From NCBI GenBank assembly GCA_022652985.1, contig JALCRY010000007.1, positions 1-64,000 on the forward strand: a DNA stretch of 64,000 bases, given 5' to 3'. The notes under the pieces were generated by a model, which saw only the letters and a program-made list of their open reading frames with translations, did not search any database and was not told where the DNA came from. Position 1 is the stretch's first letter; each line of letters begins with the position of its first letter. This DNA comes from Eubacteriaceae bacterium. Lineage in GTDB: Bacteria; Bacillota; Clostridia; Peptostreptococcales; Anaerovoracaceae. A program made the position numbers and the translations under genes. Positions 41,714 through 51,776 of the stretch are shown here, one piece after another.

Positions 41714-42913
41714 CTAGCTTTTGTACGCTGCCTCGAGAGCTTGTCTGAAATCATTGAGGAGATCCTCCGTATTTTCTATGCCGACGGATATTCTCAGCAG
41801 TCCGTCGGAGATCCCTATAGCCATTCTTTCCTCTTTGCTCATGTCACTGTGCGAACTCATCGGCGGATACGACATAGTCGTCCTGTAACCTCCGAGCGTC
41901 ATCGCATAATGACATATATGCAGATTGTCCATGAACTTGTTCATTCTTTCCCTGTCTTCAGGCAGCTCAATGCTCAGCATGCCTCCGAACAGTTCTCCGA
42001 ATTCTTTCACCGCCAGCTCATGCTGCGGATGACTTTCCAGAGAAGGATGATAAACAGCTTCCACATACTCTGACTCTTCAAACATCTTCGCCAGAGCAGC
42101 GGCATTCTCAGCCTGCTTTTTCACTCTTAAATTCAGAGTCCTTATTCCTCTGCACACCAGCCACGACGAGAACGGATCGCTCTGCGTTCCGAGCAGCACC
42201 TGCAGCTCATACGCCTTATCGACATATTTTGCCGCTCCGGTGACAGCTCCGCATACGGCATCGCTGTGTCCGTTCGCGAATTTCGTCAGGCTGCTGACCA
42301 CAATGTCAGCACCGAGGGCCAGAGGCTTCACAAGCGCTCCTGTCATGAATGTATTGTCTATTATGAGGATCGCACCGTTTGCATGAGCGATTTCCGAAAC
42401 CGCTTTTATGTCGGGAACCGATATCAGCGGGTTCGACACAGTCTCGGTATAAAGCAGCGTCGTGTTGGGTTTAAGGCCTTTTTTGACCTGCTCGATATCA
42501 GTAAAATCAGCGAATGTCGTTTCCACACCGTACTTTGCCAGTATTTTTGTGAATATCTCTATCGTCTCTCCGTAGAGCGTCTTGTCCGAAAGAATATGAT
42601 TGCCGGCTTTAGTGTTGGCCAGAAGAGCTGTTGAAATCGCAGCCATGCCCGATGAACATGCGATCGAAGCTTCTCCGCCTTCTATATATGTCATCAGCTC
42701 CGCCAGCGCCGTTCTGTTCGGATTGCGGTTCCTGTTATAGCAAAATCCGTGTTCGTCATACCTTTTCTGGAGATCATCGAGATCTTTCACATTGTGCGCC
42801 GTTGACATATGTATCGGCAGCGCCTCCGGTTCTGATGCCGAAAAGGCGAAATACGCTCCTGCCTCCAGTATCCCGGTTTCAAAATTATAGTCATCTGTTT
42901 TTTCCGTCATCAT
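41714..42913 (-). CDS. Methionine gamma-lyase-like PLP enzyme
   Basis: This 399-residue Cys/Met-metabolism fold-type I enzyme has the PLP lysine in SSLTKFANGHSD and NTFMTGALVKPLALGADI just before it. YGETIEIF and ILSDKTLYG contact the cofactor. The start is the ATG at 42913, after GAAAGG. It is ten bases after the AGCS symporter gene. Methionine or homocysteine would yield 2-oxobutyrate, ammonia and a thiol; cystathionine gamma-lyase activity cannot be excluded by sequence. Confidence 0.9.
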   Translation of the reverse strand: MMTEKTDDYNFETGILEAGAYFAFSASEPEALPIHMSTAHNVKDLDDLQKRYDEHGFCYNRNRNPNRTALAELMTYIEGGEASIACSSGMAAISTALLANTKAGNHILSDKTLYGETIEIFTKILAKYGVETTFADFTDIEQVKKGLKPNTTLLYTETVSNPLISVPDIKAVSEIAHANGAILIIDNTFMTGALVKPLALGADIVVSSLTKFANGHSDAVCGAVTGAAKYVDKAYELQVLLGTQSDPFSSWLVCRGIRTLNLRVKKQAENAAALAKMFEESEYVEAVYHPSLESHPQHELAVKEFGELFGGMLSIELPEDRERMNKFMDNLHICHYAMTLGGYRTTMSYPPMSSHSDMSKEERMAIGISDGLLRISVGIENTEDLLNDFRQALEAAYKS

Positions 42914-42923
42914 TATAGTCCTT

Positions 42924-44459
42924 TCAAGCTTTTTTACGTCTGGCATCGCGTTTCGCATATGCTGCTTCTTTTGCGATCCTTATCTTTTCGTTCGTCTCCG
43001 CCGCGATCTTCGCGACCTCCGGCTTCTGCTCATAGAACAGTTTGAACTCCGGATCTATCTTGCCTATTCCCATGTACCGGGCTTTGTAATCCTTGAATAT
43101 CTCAAAGAACTTGTTTCTCATAACCAGGAGCGCCAGCAGATTGACAAACACCGGTATCACCAGTGAGATATCCACTATGGCCCAGAATGTATCAGGTCCG
43201 TTTCCGGTAAGAACGATAGATGTTACTATCACGATATTTGGCAGTGGGAAAAGATATTTCCATGCATTGATAAGTCTGTCTCTGGCAATCGGATGATATC
43301 TGAGCAGATATCTGATATTCGTGCAGTCATATGTGTACCAGCCTGTCGTTGTTGTGATCCCGAATAAAAATGCCATAAAGCCGATAAAATATTTGCCCCA
43401 GACACCGAAGTTGGCACTGTAAGCCATCATTGTGAGCGTGACTCCCGGCGTACCTGTAGTCCAGACACCTGTGCACAGTACTGCCAGTGCAGTAATAGAG
43501 CATACAATGATCGTATCGACAAATACTTCGAAAGCGCCCCAGAGGCCCTGTCTCATCGGATGTTCACAGTCGGCGGAACCATGTATAAACGGTGATGATC
43601 CCTGTCCGGCTTCATTCGAGTTCATCGAACGCGCGATTCCGTATCTCATGCATTCCGACACAGCGCACCCTGCGAATCCGCCGACCTGAGCTTTTGTTCC
43701 CATGAAAGCATCATGGAATATCATATAGAACACATGAGGGATATTTGAAAGATTGAGTGAGATGAGTGCCAGTCCTCCGACTATGAAAGCAAGACACATA
43801 AACGGAACTGCTTTCGTGGCAAATTTTGCGACTCTCGGCACACCTTTGCAGGTGATGTAAAATACAAATGCCGAATATGCCAGCGTTACAACTATCATGT
43901 TCCAGTGGAACGACTGATTCAGCGCTTCTGCGATCGTATAGGCCTGGCTGCCGCCGAGCCATGAAATAAGGAGAGCGATCGAGAATGCCAGCGCGAGCGG
44001 ACCGCCTATCTTCAGTCCCATGTCCCATTTGATTCCTTTTTCGATAGTGTATGTGGATCCTCCGAAGTAGTTTCCATTCTCATCCTTGTTGCGGTAGTAG
44101 CATCCCAGCGTAACCTCTACGCATTTGATCATCATCCCGAAGAATGCCCATATCCACATCCAGAATACCGCACCCGGACCGCCTGTAGCGATAGCCGTTG
44201 CAACTCCGGCAATGTTTCCACATCCTACGGTTCCGCCTATCGCGATCGCCACTGCTTCAAACGGCGATACTGTTCCTTCCTGTTTGGTCGAAGCTTCCTT
44301 GCTTCGCATACTGCCGGCGGTATTTTTCATCACATGATGCAGGTGCCTTATCGGAAATGCACCGGAACGGATAAAATAATATGCTCCGACTATAAGAACA
44401 AATAATACGAAAGGCAGGCCCCAGAGAAAACTATCTATATTAGCTATTATTGTGCTCAT
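42924..44459 (-). CDS. AGCS-family alanine/glycine:cation symporter
   Basis: This membrane protein of 511 residues has about eleven helices and a conserved GGTVGCGNIAGVATAIATGG near residue 85. It imports alanine, glycine or related amino acids with Na+. The start is the ATG at 44459, after GGAGGT. It is co-transcribed with the methionine gamma-lyase-like gene, so its substrate may be a sulphur or small neutral amino acid. A short GATCC/GGATC hairpin lies in its leader at 44490-44504. Confidence 0.93.
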   Translation of the reverse strand: MSTIIANIDSFLWGLPFVLFVLIVGAYYFIRSGAFPIRHLHHVMKNTAGSMRSKEASTKQEGTVSPFEAVAIAIGGTVGCGNIAGVATAIATGGPGAVFWMWIWAFFGMMIKCVEVTLGCYYRNKDENGNYFGGSTYTIEKGIKWDMGLKIGGPLALAFSIALLISWLGGSQAYTIAEALNQSFHWNMIVVTLAYSAFVFYITCKGVPRVAKFATKAVPFMCLAFIVGGLALISLNLSNIPHVFYMIFHDAFMGTKAQVGGFAGCAVSECMRYGIARSMNSNEAGQGSSPFIHGSADCEHPMRQGLWGAFEVFVDTIIVCSITALAVLCTGVWTTGTPGVTLTMMAYSANFGVWGKYFIGFMAFLFGITTTTGWYTYDCTNIRYLLRYHPIARDRLINAWKYLFPLPNIVIVTSIVLTGNGPDTFWAIVDISLVIPVFVNLLALLVMRNKFFEIFKDYKARYMGIGKIDPEFKLFYEQKPEVAKIAAETNEKIRIAKEAAYAKRDARRKKA

Positions 44460-44621
44460 GTTGACCTCCAAATCAATAGTGAAATAAATGATCCGTTATG
44501 GATCGAACAGCGATATATCATGGCCATGTACATATCTTTACCTTTATCATGCATCATGTGCTTTCCTAAGTCCAATGTGTTTAGGGAATAGCAACTATAC
44601 CCTTGCGGGCACATAAAAGAC

Positions 44622-44655
44622 CGCCGCATAATGAACGGCGGTCCATTATGCGGCG
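44622..44655 (-). terminator. Terminator after hybrid kinase 1
   Basis: CGCCGCATAATG/CATTATGCGGCG is a perfect 12-bp stem with a 10-base loop. On the minus strand it is followed by GTCTTTTATG. It separates the hybrid kinase gene from the symporter operon. Confidence 0.75.
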
Positions 44656-44670
44656 TTTAGTACTGCATCT

Positions 44671-47442
44671 TTATTTGCTGATATTTTCGGCAATTGTCCT
44701 GAACATGGCATCGCGGTCGATCGGTTTCGTTATATATCCGTTCATGCCGGCTGCCGCTGCCTCCGTCATACTTTCTTCAAACGCGTCGGCTGTCATAGCT
44801 ATTACCGGCACGGTTGCTGCATCGGACCTGTCCATGCCGCGGATAGCCGCCGCGGCCTCGAAGCCGTTCATTACCGGCATGCGGATATCCATCAGAATGA
44901 AATCATAATATCCGTCACCGCTGCCTGCGTACATTTCCAGTCCGGCTTTTCCGTCCGCGGCGCGGTCTGTGATCACGCCGGCGTCTCCGAGGATCATCTG
45001 CGCTATTTCTGCATTGACATTGTTGTCTTCAAACAGAAGCGCGTGCTTCCCGGCGAAAATTTCATATCTGACAGCAGGCTTTTCGGTAACATCGACTCCT
45101 TCGTCTGAGTTTTTCAGCGGAAGCACGACTGTCACTTCAGTCCCTATGTGTATTTTACTCTTCACGTCTACGGTCCCGCCCATAAGATCCACATATTTCC
45201 TGACGATTGAAAGTCCCAGACCTGTTCCCGTCATGGTATCGGTTTCCGCACGTTTCTCCTGAGTGAACGGTTCGAACATGGTCCTGCAGAACTCTTCGCT
45301 CATGCCGATGCCGTTGTCTTTTACCGTCAGACTGACATTCGATCCGCTGCCGGAGATATCTGCAGACGTCATAACGACAGCTACGCTGCCGCCTTCTCCC
45401 GTGTATTTTATAGCATTGGAAACCAGATTCAGAATGATCTTCTGGATCTTTATTTTATCCGCCAGCACCATCCTGTTCACCAGCCCGCTGAAATCGTCGG
45501 TCAGTTCTAACCGCTTGAGTTCCGCGTAAGGTCTCATCGATGTCATCACAGTCTCAGCAACATCCTGCAGATCCACTGTCTGCAGATCCAGCGTTCCCTT
45601 GCCGCTTTCGATACGTGAGAGCTCAAGCGTATCGTTCACCATGTCACGCATTAGTTCCCCGGAAGACTTCACCTTGCTGAGATAATCCTGCTTTTTATCA
45701 GCATCATGTTCATTCATCGCATAATCGGTAAACCCGATAATGCCGTTTAACGGCGTCCGGAGATCGTGACTCATGCTGGAAAGAAATTCAGACTTGGCGC
45801 GATTGGCCGCTTCGGCTTCAGCCTTGGCCTCTGCCAGTTCACGGTTCTGACGCTTTCTGATGCGCAGCGATACCAGCAGAAAAATTATCAGGCCTATGCC
45901 TATGCCGAACGCGGCGATACCTGCCGCCATCCTGACCGGATAACGGCGCATCATCATGCCGAACGAAAACTGCTCGGTCTTTGTTGAATTTTCGCTTAGT
46001 ATACTCTGGATCGTATCTGCGGAAAGACTCTGCAGCGATTTCGACAATATCCCGAGAAGCAGCGGATTCGATTCTTCAGTCACACCCAGAGAAATGCTCT
46101 GGGTAATATCAGAAACCGGCTGATAGACGAAGCTTTCGAATTTGCCCATCGAGCGGTAATAATTTGCCTGATAATAATTCAGGAACGTGCAGTCCGCATC
46201 GCCGTCGGCAACAGCATCCATACACTCTCCGAAAGTCAGATACGGAACTTCTTTCAGTTTGGGATATGTTTTACTTATCCGGTGTTCCAGATATCCGCCC
46301 TTCACTACTGCCACCGTTGCCGGAGATTTCCCGCTGTCTTTGGCGACTCTCATCACTGAACCTGATACATATGGTTCGGTGATCAGCAGTCCGTGCGATT
46401 TTGCCCAGCTGTAATCATAACTCACAGCCATTATCAGATCGTTGGATGCGCTGCTGGCATCATCGTAAACGGCCTTGGTCGAAGATGATAAAATAAATTT
46501 GAATTTTATTCCCGTTTCTTTGCCTATCGCACGGATTATATCAGGTGTGATGCCCTCCGCTTTGCCGCCTGTCTCGTATTCGAACGGAGCCCAGTTGGTT
46601 TCATAGTAAACATATACTACAGGCTTTTTATCCATATAGGCATGTTCCTCTTTCGTATACCCGACAGATTTAGACAGAGCACGGCCGAAATGCAGTTCGA
46701 AAATATCCGAATTGAAGCTCGGATTGTAACTGAAAAGCTGAGCCATCGCATCATCGAGTTCTTCGCTCAGAGAGCTGTCCTTTTTGGAGGTGATAAAATA
46801 TACAGGCGTCGAACTGCACTTTGCCAGTATCACGTGACCCTCCGGAGTCTCGAAATAATTCGTCTGCACGACAGTATCCACTTTTCCGGCATCGAGGGCT
46901 CTGAACATAGCGGCACCGCTTTTATACGGTTTCGGCTTAACGGAGAATCCCTTGCGGCGTCCGTATTTCTGCAGCTCGTCTATGACTGTGCTGCCCTTTT
47001 CATATCCGACTTTCATGCCGTTGAACGCCTTGTAATCATTGTAATTGTACTTCGTATCACTCCTGCCGAAGAGATAGCACATTTCCGTACCCATGGCTTC
47101 TGAAGAGAAGTTGTAATACTTCATGCGTTCATCGGTTTTCGTCACGTCCATAAGAAGATCTATTTTGCCGTTTCTCACCATTTTCAGAAGTTCATCCCAG
47201 GACGCGCTGACGTATTCATACTTCCAGTCCGCATACTCAGAAATAGCCTGAAGATAATCTTTTTGAAACAGTACAGTCTCGTTCTCACCGGAGATCCCGG
47301 TATTGTCTGTATCGGATATCCCCACCCGCACGGTGCGCTGCGCCGCACAGACGTTATAACTCAACGCAAAAAAAGACACGGCAAAAAACATTACTGCTAC
47401 TGCTGCTAACGAGATTATGCTCAGAACTCGTCTGTTTTTCAT
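44671..47442 (-). CDS. Hybrid histidine kinase 1 with tandem SBP_bac_3 sensor domains
   Basis: This 923-residue protein begins with a signal peptide (about 1-33) and has two extracytoplasmic amino-acid-binding-like domains (about 38-265 and 275-500), then one membrane helix, HisKA with the phospho-His in SHDLRTPLNGIIG, an ATPase (NLVSNAIKYTGEG, GTGLGLSIV) and a C-terminal receiver (LMDIRMPVMNGFE). No HPt or DNA-binding domain is present, so it must pass phosphate to another protein. It is a paralogue of the kinases at 53809-56634 and 57814-60639, but a little shorter. Confidence 0.93.
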   Translation of the reverse strand: MKNRRVLSIISLAAVAVMFFAVSFFALSYNVCAAQRTVRVGISDTDNTGISGENETVLFQKDYLQAISEYADWKYEYVSASWDELLKMVRNGKIDLLMDVTKTDERMKYYNFSSEAMGTEMCYLFGRSDTKYNYNDYKAFNGMKVGYEKGSTVIDELQKYGRRKGFSVKPKPYKSGAAMFRALDAGKVDTVVQTNYFETPEGHVILAKCSSTPVYFITSKKDSSLSEELDDAMAQLFSYNPSFNSDIFELHFGRALSKSVGYTKEEHAYMDKKPVVYVYYETNWAPFEYETGGKAEGITPDIIRAIGKETGIKFKFILSSSTKAVYDDASSASNDLIMAVSYDYSWAKSHGLLITEPYVSGSVMRVAKDSGKSPATVAVVKGGYLEHRISKTYPKLKEVPYLTFGECMDAVADGDADCTFLNYYQANYYRSMGKFESFVYQPVSDITQSISLGVTEESNPLLLGILSKSLQSLSADTIQSILSENSTKTEQFSFGMMMRRYPVRMAAGIAAFGIGIGLIIFLLVSLRIRKRQNRELAEAKAEAEAANRAKSEFLSSMSHDLRTPLNGIIGFTDYAMNEHDADKKQDYLSKVKSSGELMRDMVNDTLELSRIESGKGTLDLQTVDLQDVAETVMTSMRPYAELKRLELTDDFSGLVNRMVLADKIKIQKIILNLVSNAIKYTGEGGSVAVVMTSADISGSGSNVSLTVKDNGIGMSEEFCRTMFEPFTQEKRAETDTMTGTGLGLSIVRKYVDLMGGTVDVKSKIHIGTEVTVVLPLKNSDEGVDVTEKPAVRYEIFAGKHALLFEDNNVNAEIAQMILGDAGVITDRAADGKAGLEMYAGSGDGYYDFILMDIRMPVMNGFEAAAAIRGMDRSDAATVPVIAMTADAFEESMTEAAAAGMNGYITKPIDRDAMFRTIAENISK

Positions 47443-47557
47443 TGCCGCGGCTCCTTTCAGAGATATCTGCTGTATTCTGTTTTTAAACTTTCATTCTATG
47501 TATTTGGATTCATTTATATAATTATACATTTTTACCCGGTCTATGTAAAGCTGTCCG

Positions 47558-50116
47558 TCACGCATTCTTCGCCGTACTGTCCTCCTCACGCTGTACCTTG
47601 ATCTTGCCGCTCGACACAAGCTGTATAAACAGACTTGCCAGCTTCGGATCGAACTGTCTGCCCTCCTGCTTTTCTATTTCTCTCAGCGCAAAATCCACAC
47701 CGTACGATTCCTTGTAGCTGCGGTTGGAAATCATGGCGTCGAAAGAATCCGCCACACACAGGATGCGCGCTGAAAGCGGGATATTCTCACCGGCGATGCG
47801 CCGCGGATAGCCTGTGCCGTCATACCTTTCATGATGTCCGATGACTGCCGGAATAACATATTCAAGTGAAGGCAGGTATCTTATGATCCCTACGGAACTT
47901 TCCACATGATTCTTCATGATCTCAAATTCCTCTTCCGTCAGCTTCCCCGGCTTATTTAGCACCGTTTCCGGTATGCCTATTTTGCCGATATCATGCAGCA
48001 GTCCGGCCTCTCTGATTATTTCCACGGTATCCGCATCCAGCCCCGTCGCGTACGCGAGTTCGGACGCATAATATGCGACATTCTTGGAGTGGTTGAAGGT
48101 GTAATGGTCCTTCGTGTCGATCGCGGCAGTAAGGGCATAGATCGTCGATGCGTAGGAAGAATATATTTCTTCTCTATGCTCATGTTCCTGTTCGGCATTC
48201 CGATACGTCTGAGTATCGCGCATTATCTGGCCGCCGGCAGCGAGCATGATGCCGTTCTTGCCTTTCCTTTTTACATTGAACACTGCCATATCAGCGGTAT
48301 CTATAAGTTCACTTACGCTGCTCGCGGTATAAGGGATGGAACTGATGCCGATGCTCATCGTCAGCACCTTCAGTATCTTGTCGTTTGTGCTGTCGTTGAT
48401 ATGCATGATCTGACGGCGTATAGTATCGGCCAGATTTTTTGCAGCCAGCATGTCATATCCCGGCAGGATAACCGAAAATACTTTGCTGCTGTATCTGGTC
48501 GTATAACCGTTGTCGCCTACACACGATGAAATTGCTCTCGCTGTCCTCTGAAGAGCTAGATCTCCTTCCTTTGTGCCGTACAGCTGATTGTACAGACGGA
48601 AATCATCCATGTTGAATACTACCAGCGCCAGCGAACGCCCTTCACACTTGCTGTATTCCTGCTCCAGAATCTCATAAAAATATTTGCGATTGTAAAGGCC
48701 GGTCAGTTCATCCGTTCTGGCCTCATAATAAGCCTGCTCATACAGACGCGAATTTTTGACAGCTATGGAGCATATCGAACTGATGGACGAAAGGAAACTG
48801 AGATCGTCAAATGAAAAGCTCCTTTTGCCTGCAGGAAGCGATACTGCCACTACGCCTACCAGTGTGTCGTCATCGTTCAGAGGGATAAAACAGTCTGTGT
48901 GCATTACGGTAAACTGATTTTTTTCTTCCTCCCACATCGATTTGTATACTGTCATGCACTGAAAGTCCGACATCAGCAGACATTCGTGATGGTTTTCCAG
49001 ATACTTTATCAGCGGATTTTTATGATCGAGCCTGAACGAACGATTATCGAGAGGGCTGAGGCTGTATGCCATATTGTAATCCAGATCCCTGGTATTCTGC
49101 ACGAAAACATATATCTTCTGTATGTCCAGAGCGTCCCGAAGCAGCCTGACCATTTTATCCATTATTTCATTTATGCGCAGACTCTGAGATACATCATGGC
49201 TGAATTCTTTCAGAGAATTCGCCCTTTGTATCTCATCTTTTATAAATAATTTATCTATGCAGATCTTCATCAGATTGTACAGTACGACAGTGCATATCAT
49301 AAACAGCAGCGCTATCATCAGTGTCTCGCTTATCGGGAAATCAGGCAGTGTTTTTTTCATGAATCCGTCCATCGAAGGGATCCAGTACGAGAAAAACAAT
49401 ACCGAAAGCACTGCCGACGCCGCATAGCAGGCACCCTTCGAAACAAGGAGTGTAAGCTTGAACAGCCTGCGTTTATACAGCGCGTAGCCGAGGCATATTA
49501 CCATAATAAACGCCGAAAGGACATCGATCGGGAAGCCCTTGCAGAACGGCGCCAGAAACAGCAGCTGTCCGAGCAGGACGGAGGATGCTCCGAGAATGAT
49601 CGGCTTTGTCTGCCTTTTTTTCAGTTCATCTTCTCTGTACGACCGGAATATCAGCAGAATCGTATGGATCACAATACCGCCGCACACAACAAAGAATACC
49701 GCTACCGGCCACGACAGATTATATACATAGCTTACCGTGCCGTCCGCAGCGTATTCAGGTACAGGTTTCGCCAGAAGAAGTCCCGTGAATGCGTTGAACG
49801 TGAATGATGCCAGGACAAGGATCAGCCAGACCTTGGTCATGACGCGGCAGTCGGAATCTGTAAATACTACTATGAAGTGGAACAGCCAGTATGCCAGCAT
49901 GAAAAGTCCCAGCAGAGATGCCTGAAACCAGAATCCCAGGGACGGCCAGGCCTGCAGTCTCATGAGCGCAGATCCGCCGGTCCATAAAATACAGCTTGCA
50001 AGCACCATAATGAACGCTTTTATCTCCCCTGTCTTTTTGGCAGCCATAAAAGCGAGAAACAGAAAGAGATAACAGCAAAGCGCCGCAGTAGGGATGATAA
50101 TATAGCTACTTGTCAT
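47558..50116 (-). CDS. 7TM-GAF-degenerate GGDEF-HD-GYP cyclic-di-GMP phosphodiesterase
   Basis: This 852-residue protein has a 7TM histidine-kinase-type N-terminus (about 1-230), another helix pair, a GAF domain (about 305-455), a GGDEF domain whose catalytic motif is altered (SSKVF where GGDEF is expected), and an HD-GYP domain with LLHDIGKIGIPE and HHERYDGTGYP. The GGDEF part should therefore not make c-di-GMP but may bind GTP, while the HD-GYP part looks able to degrade it. I prefer the ATG at 50116, nine bases after GAGG, over the GTG at 50122. It overlaps the GH3 gene. Confidence 0.93.
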   Translation of the reverse strand: MTSSYIIIPTAALCCYLFLFLAFMAAKKTGEIKAFIMVLASCILWTGGSALMRLQAWPSLGFWFQASLLGLFMLAYWLFHFIVVFTDSDCRVMTKVWLILVLASFTFNAFTGLLLAKPVPEYAADGTVSYVYNLSWPVAVFFVVCGGIVIHTILLIFRSYREDELKKRQTKPIILGASSVLLGQLLFLAPFCKGFPIDVLSAFIMVICLGYALYKRRLFKLTLLVSKGACYAASAVLSVLFFSYWIPSMDGFMKKTLPDFPISETLMIALLFMICTVVLYNLMKICIDKLFIKDEIQRANSLKEFSHDVSQSLRINEIMDKMVRLLRDALDIQKIYVFVQNTRDLDYNMAYSLSPLDNRSFRLDHKNPLIKYLENHHECLLMSDFQCMTVYKSMWEEEKNQFTVMHTDCFIPLNDDDTLVGVVAVSLPAGKRSFSFDDLSFLSSISSICSIAVKNSRLYEQAYYEARTDELTGLYNRKYFYEILEQEYSKCEGRSLALVVFNMDDFRLYNQLYGTKEGDLALQRTARAISSCVGDNGYTTRYSSKVFSVILPGYDMLAAKNLADTIRRQIMHINDSTNDKILKVLTMSIGISSIPYTASSVSELIDTADMAVFNVKRKGKNGIMLAAGGQIMRDTQTYRNAEQEHEHREEIYSSYASTIYALTAAIDTKDHYTFNHSKNVAYYASELAYATGLDADTVEIIREAGLLHDIGKIGIPETVLNKPGKLTEEEFEIMKNHVESSVGIIRYLPSLEYVIPAVIGHHERYDGTGYPRRIAGENIPLSARILCVADSFDAMISNRSYKESYGVDFALREIEKQEGRQFDPKLASLFIQLVSSGKIKVQREEDSTAKNA

Positions 50117-51773
50117 TTTCACTTACCTCCCATACTATCGGCTCACTGAACTGCATTTTCAGCAGAGCGCTTATCTGATGCGGATCCGGATTGATTTTTC
50201 TGATTTCCTCTCCGTATTTTCTGCTGAACGCAGCAAAAGTACCGCTCTTCAGGATCGTTATTTCGAGCGGGTCCATACCCAGTATTCTTTTCAGATCCTT
50301 ATAGTCGCTGTCAACATATTTGAAATATATCGTAAGATGCTCTTTGAGTATCTCGCGGCTGACAGCCTGGCTCGCCAGTGAATGTCTGTCCATTTCGACA
50401 TACATGTGCATCATCGGCTTATTGTTTTTGGTGAATTCTTTATATGCCGTCCATCCCGTGATATGCAGCCCGGAAAGATCGACTACATTCTGAATGGAAT
50501 TTTTCGAGATACGGGTAAAACCTCCGATATCTATGATATCCCGCACTCTGTCTATATATTTGAACCTCGGTATCTTAGTCTGGTCCTGCGAATTTTCGAG
50601 TCCTACACACATATACATGTCTCCGACCCTGTAACGCATGAACGCTCCGCCCTTCAGAACAGATATTACCAGCTCGTATTTTTCATCAGGTCTCACTTCA
50701 TTCATCAGGCAGGTATTCGGCCTGTATGAACTGTCAGCTTCCTCTTTTTTAAGCTCCGATTCCGGAATGAACTCGTAGAAGCAGGTGTCCGGGAAAAAGT
50801 ACATTCCCTCCCTGGTCCACGTTTCCGTGCCTATGCACGATGGCTCTGTCCCTGCGAACAGTTCCATCGGGCGTATCCCCCAGAGTTCCTCCAGCTCGTC
50901 TTTATAGCAGTTATTATCTGTTCCTGCTACCATAAATGCCTTCAGTTCAAACAGATCTTTCGGCATGATCGATCTGTTTTCCCGCTTGCAGACCTTTTTC
51001 GCCTGCAGGTATTTCCTGATCATTTTAGGAGAGAAAGACATAAAGTCGGAAGCCTGGAGTTTTTTATTTCCGCTGCCGCTCATCGCGCCGAGAGAAAGAC
51101 TCATATAATATGCCACACTGCCGAGTCCGAAAAAGTAATCGATGCCCTTGTGCAGACCCATCTTGAAGCCTTTTTTATTTCTTTCGCTGAAACTCATGCC
51201 CTCGGCTTCATGCACCGGCGGCAGAAAATTGATCTGGATCTCGTCATCCAGCGCTCTCGGGTAAAGACCCGTAGCATAAGGCAGCGGCGCCAGACCATAT
51301 AAAAATGTATCCATGGCCTTGATGTCGAACTGCCCTTTCTTTCTGCTTGTTCCGAGCATCATGCACGCAATAACATTGCGCTTGTAAGTGTCCAGCATGC
51401 CCTTTGTATAAGGGGCGGTTTTGATCGGATGCGACCCGCCCTCCCACGTAGTCTGTATCCAGATAATAGGATGATCCGGCAGCATAGCGCCGTTTTTCTG
51501 CAGCAGGACATCCGCATAATCCTGATATTCCGTCAGCGGGAAACGCGCTCTGAAATCATTGATATTATCAGGCGGCGCACCTTTCATCATTTTTTTCCCG
51601 AGTCCCGACGCCGTCCACAGCGTTAGCTGCTCTTTCATCAGCCTGTTCTGTATCTCCATATATTCGTCTATAGAAAGATCAAGGAATCCGCAATATTCCT
51701 GCCAGATCATTTTAGAATCTATATATTTTAACTTGTCCTCAAACTTCAACATATCCACACTTTCATTCGGCAT
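50106..51773 (-). CDS. GH3-family (acyl-adenylate amido-synthetase-like) protein
   Basis: This 555-residue protein resembles the GH3 family: an ANL-type adenylating enzyme that in plants links jasmonate or auxin to amino acids. Blocks seen are FPLTEYQDYADVL, TTWEGGSHPIKTAPYTKGML, GTEPSCIGTE and MRYRVGDMYMCVG, with DIGGFTRIS near the C-terminal hinge. Here it lies between an ICMT-like methyltransferase gene and a c-di-GMP phosphodiesterase gene, three bases after the former and overlapping the latter by 11 bases. The acid and amine it joins are unknown. Confidence 0.85.
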   Translation of the reverse strand: MPNESVDMLKFEDKLKYIDSKMIWQEYCGFLDLSIDEYMEIQNRLMKEQLTLWTASGLGKKMMKGAPPDNINDFRARFPLTEYQDYADVLLQKNGAMLPDHPIIWIQTTWEGGSHPIKTAPYTKGMLDTYKRNVIACMMLGTSRKKGQFDIKAMDTFLYGLAPLPYATGLYPRALDDEIQINFLPPVHEAEGMSFSERNKKGFKMGLHKGIDYFFGLGSVAYYMSLSLGAMSGSGNKKLQASDFMSFSPKMIRKYLQAKKVCKRENRSIMPKDLFELKAFMVAGTDNNCYKDELEELWGIRPMELFAGTEPSCIGTETWTREGMYFFPDTCFYEFIPESELKKEEADSSYRPNTCLMNEVRPDEKYELVISVLKGGAFMRYRVGDMYMCVGLENSQDQTKIPRFKYIDRVRDIIDIGGFTRISKNSIQNVVDLSGLHITGWTAYKEFTKNNKPMMHMYVEMDRHSLASQAVSREILKEHLTIYFKYVDSDYKDLKRILGMDPLEITILKSGTFAAFSRKYGEEIRKINPDPHQISALLKMQFSEPIVWEVSENDK

Positions 51774-51776
51774 TAT

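Noticed and set aside
44460-44670. A glycine or SAM riboswitch before the AGCS symporter
   Set aside because: Only a short GATCC/GGATC hairpin is visible; the conserved cores of those aptamers are absent.
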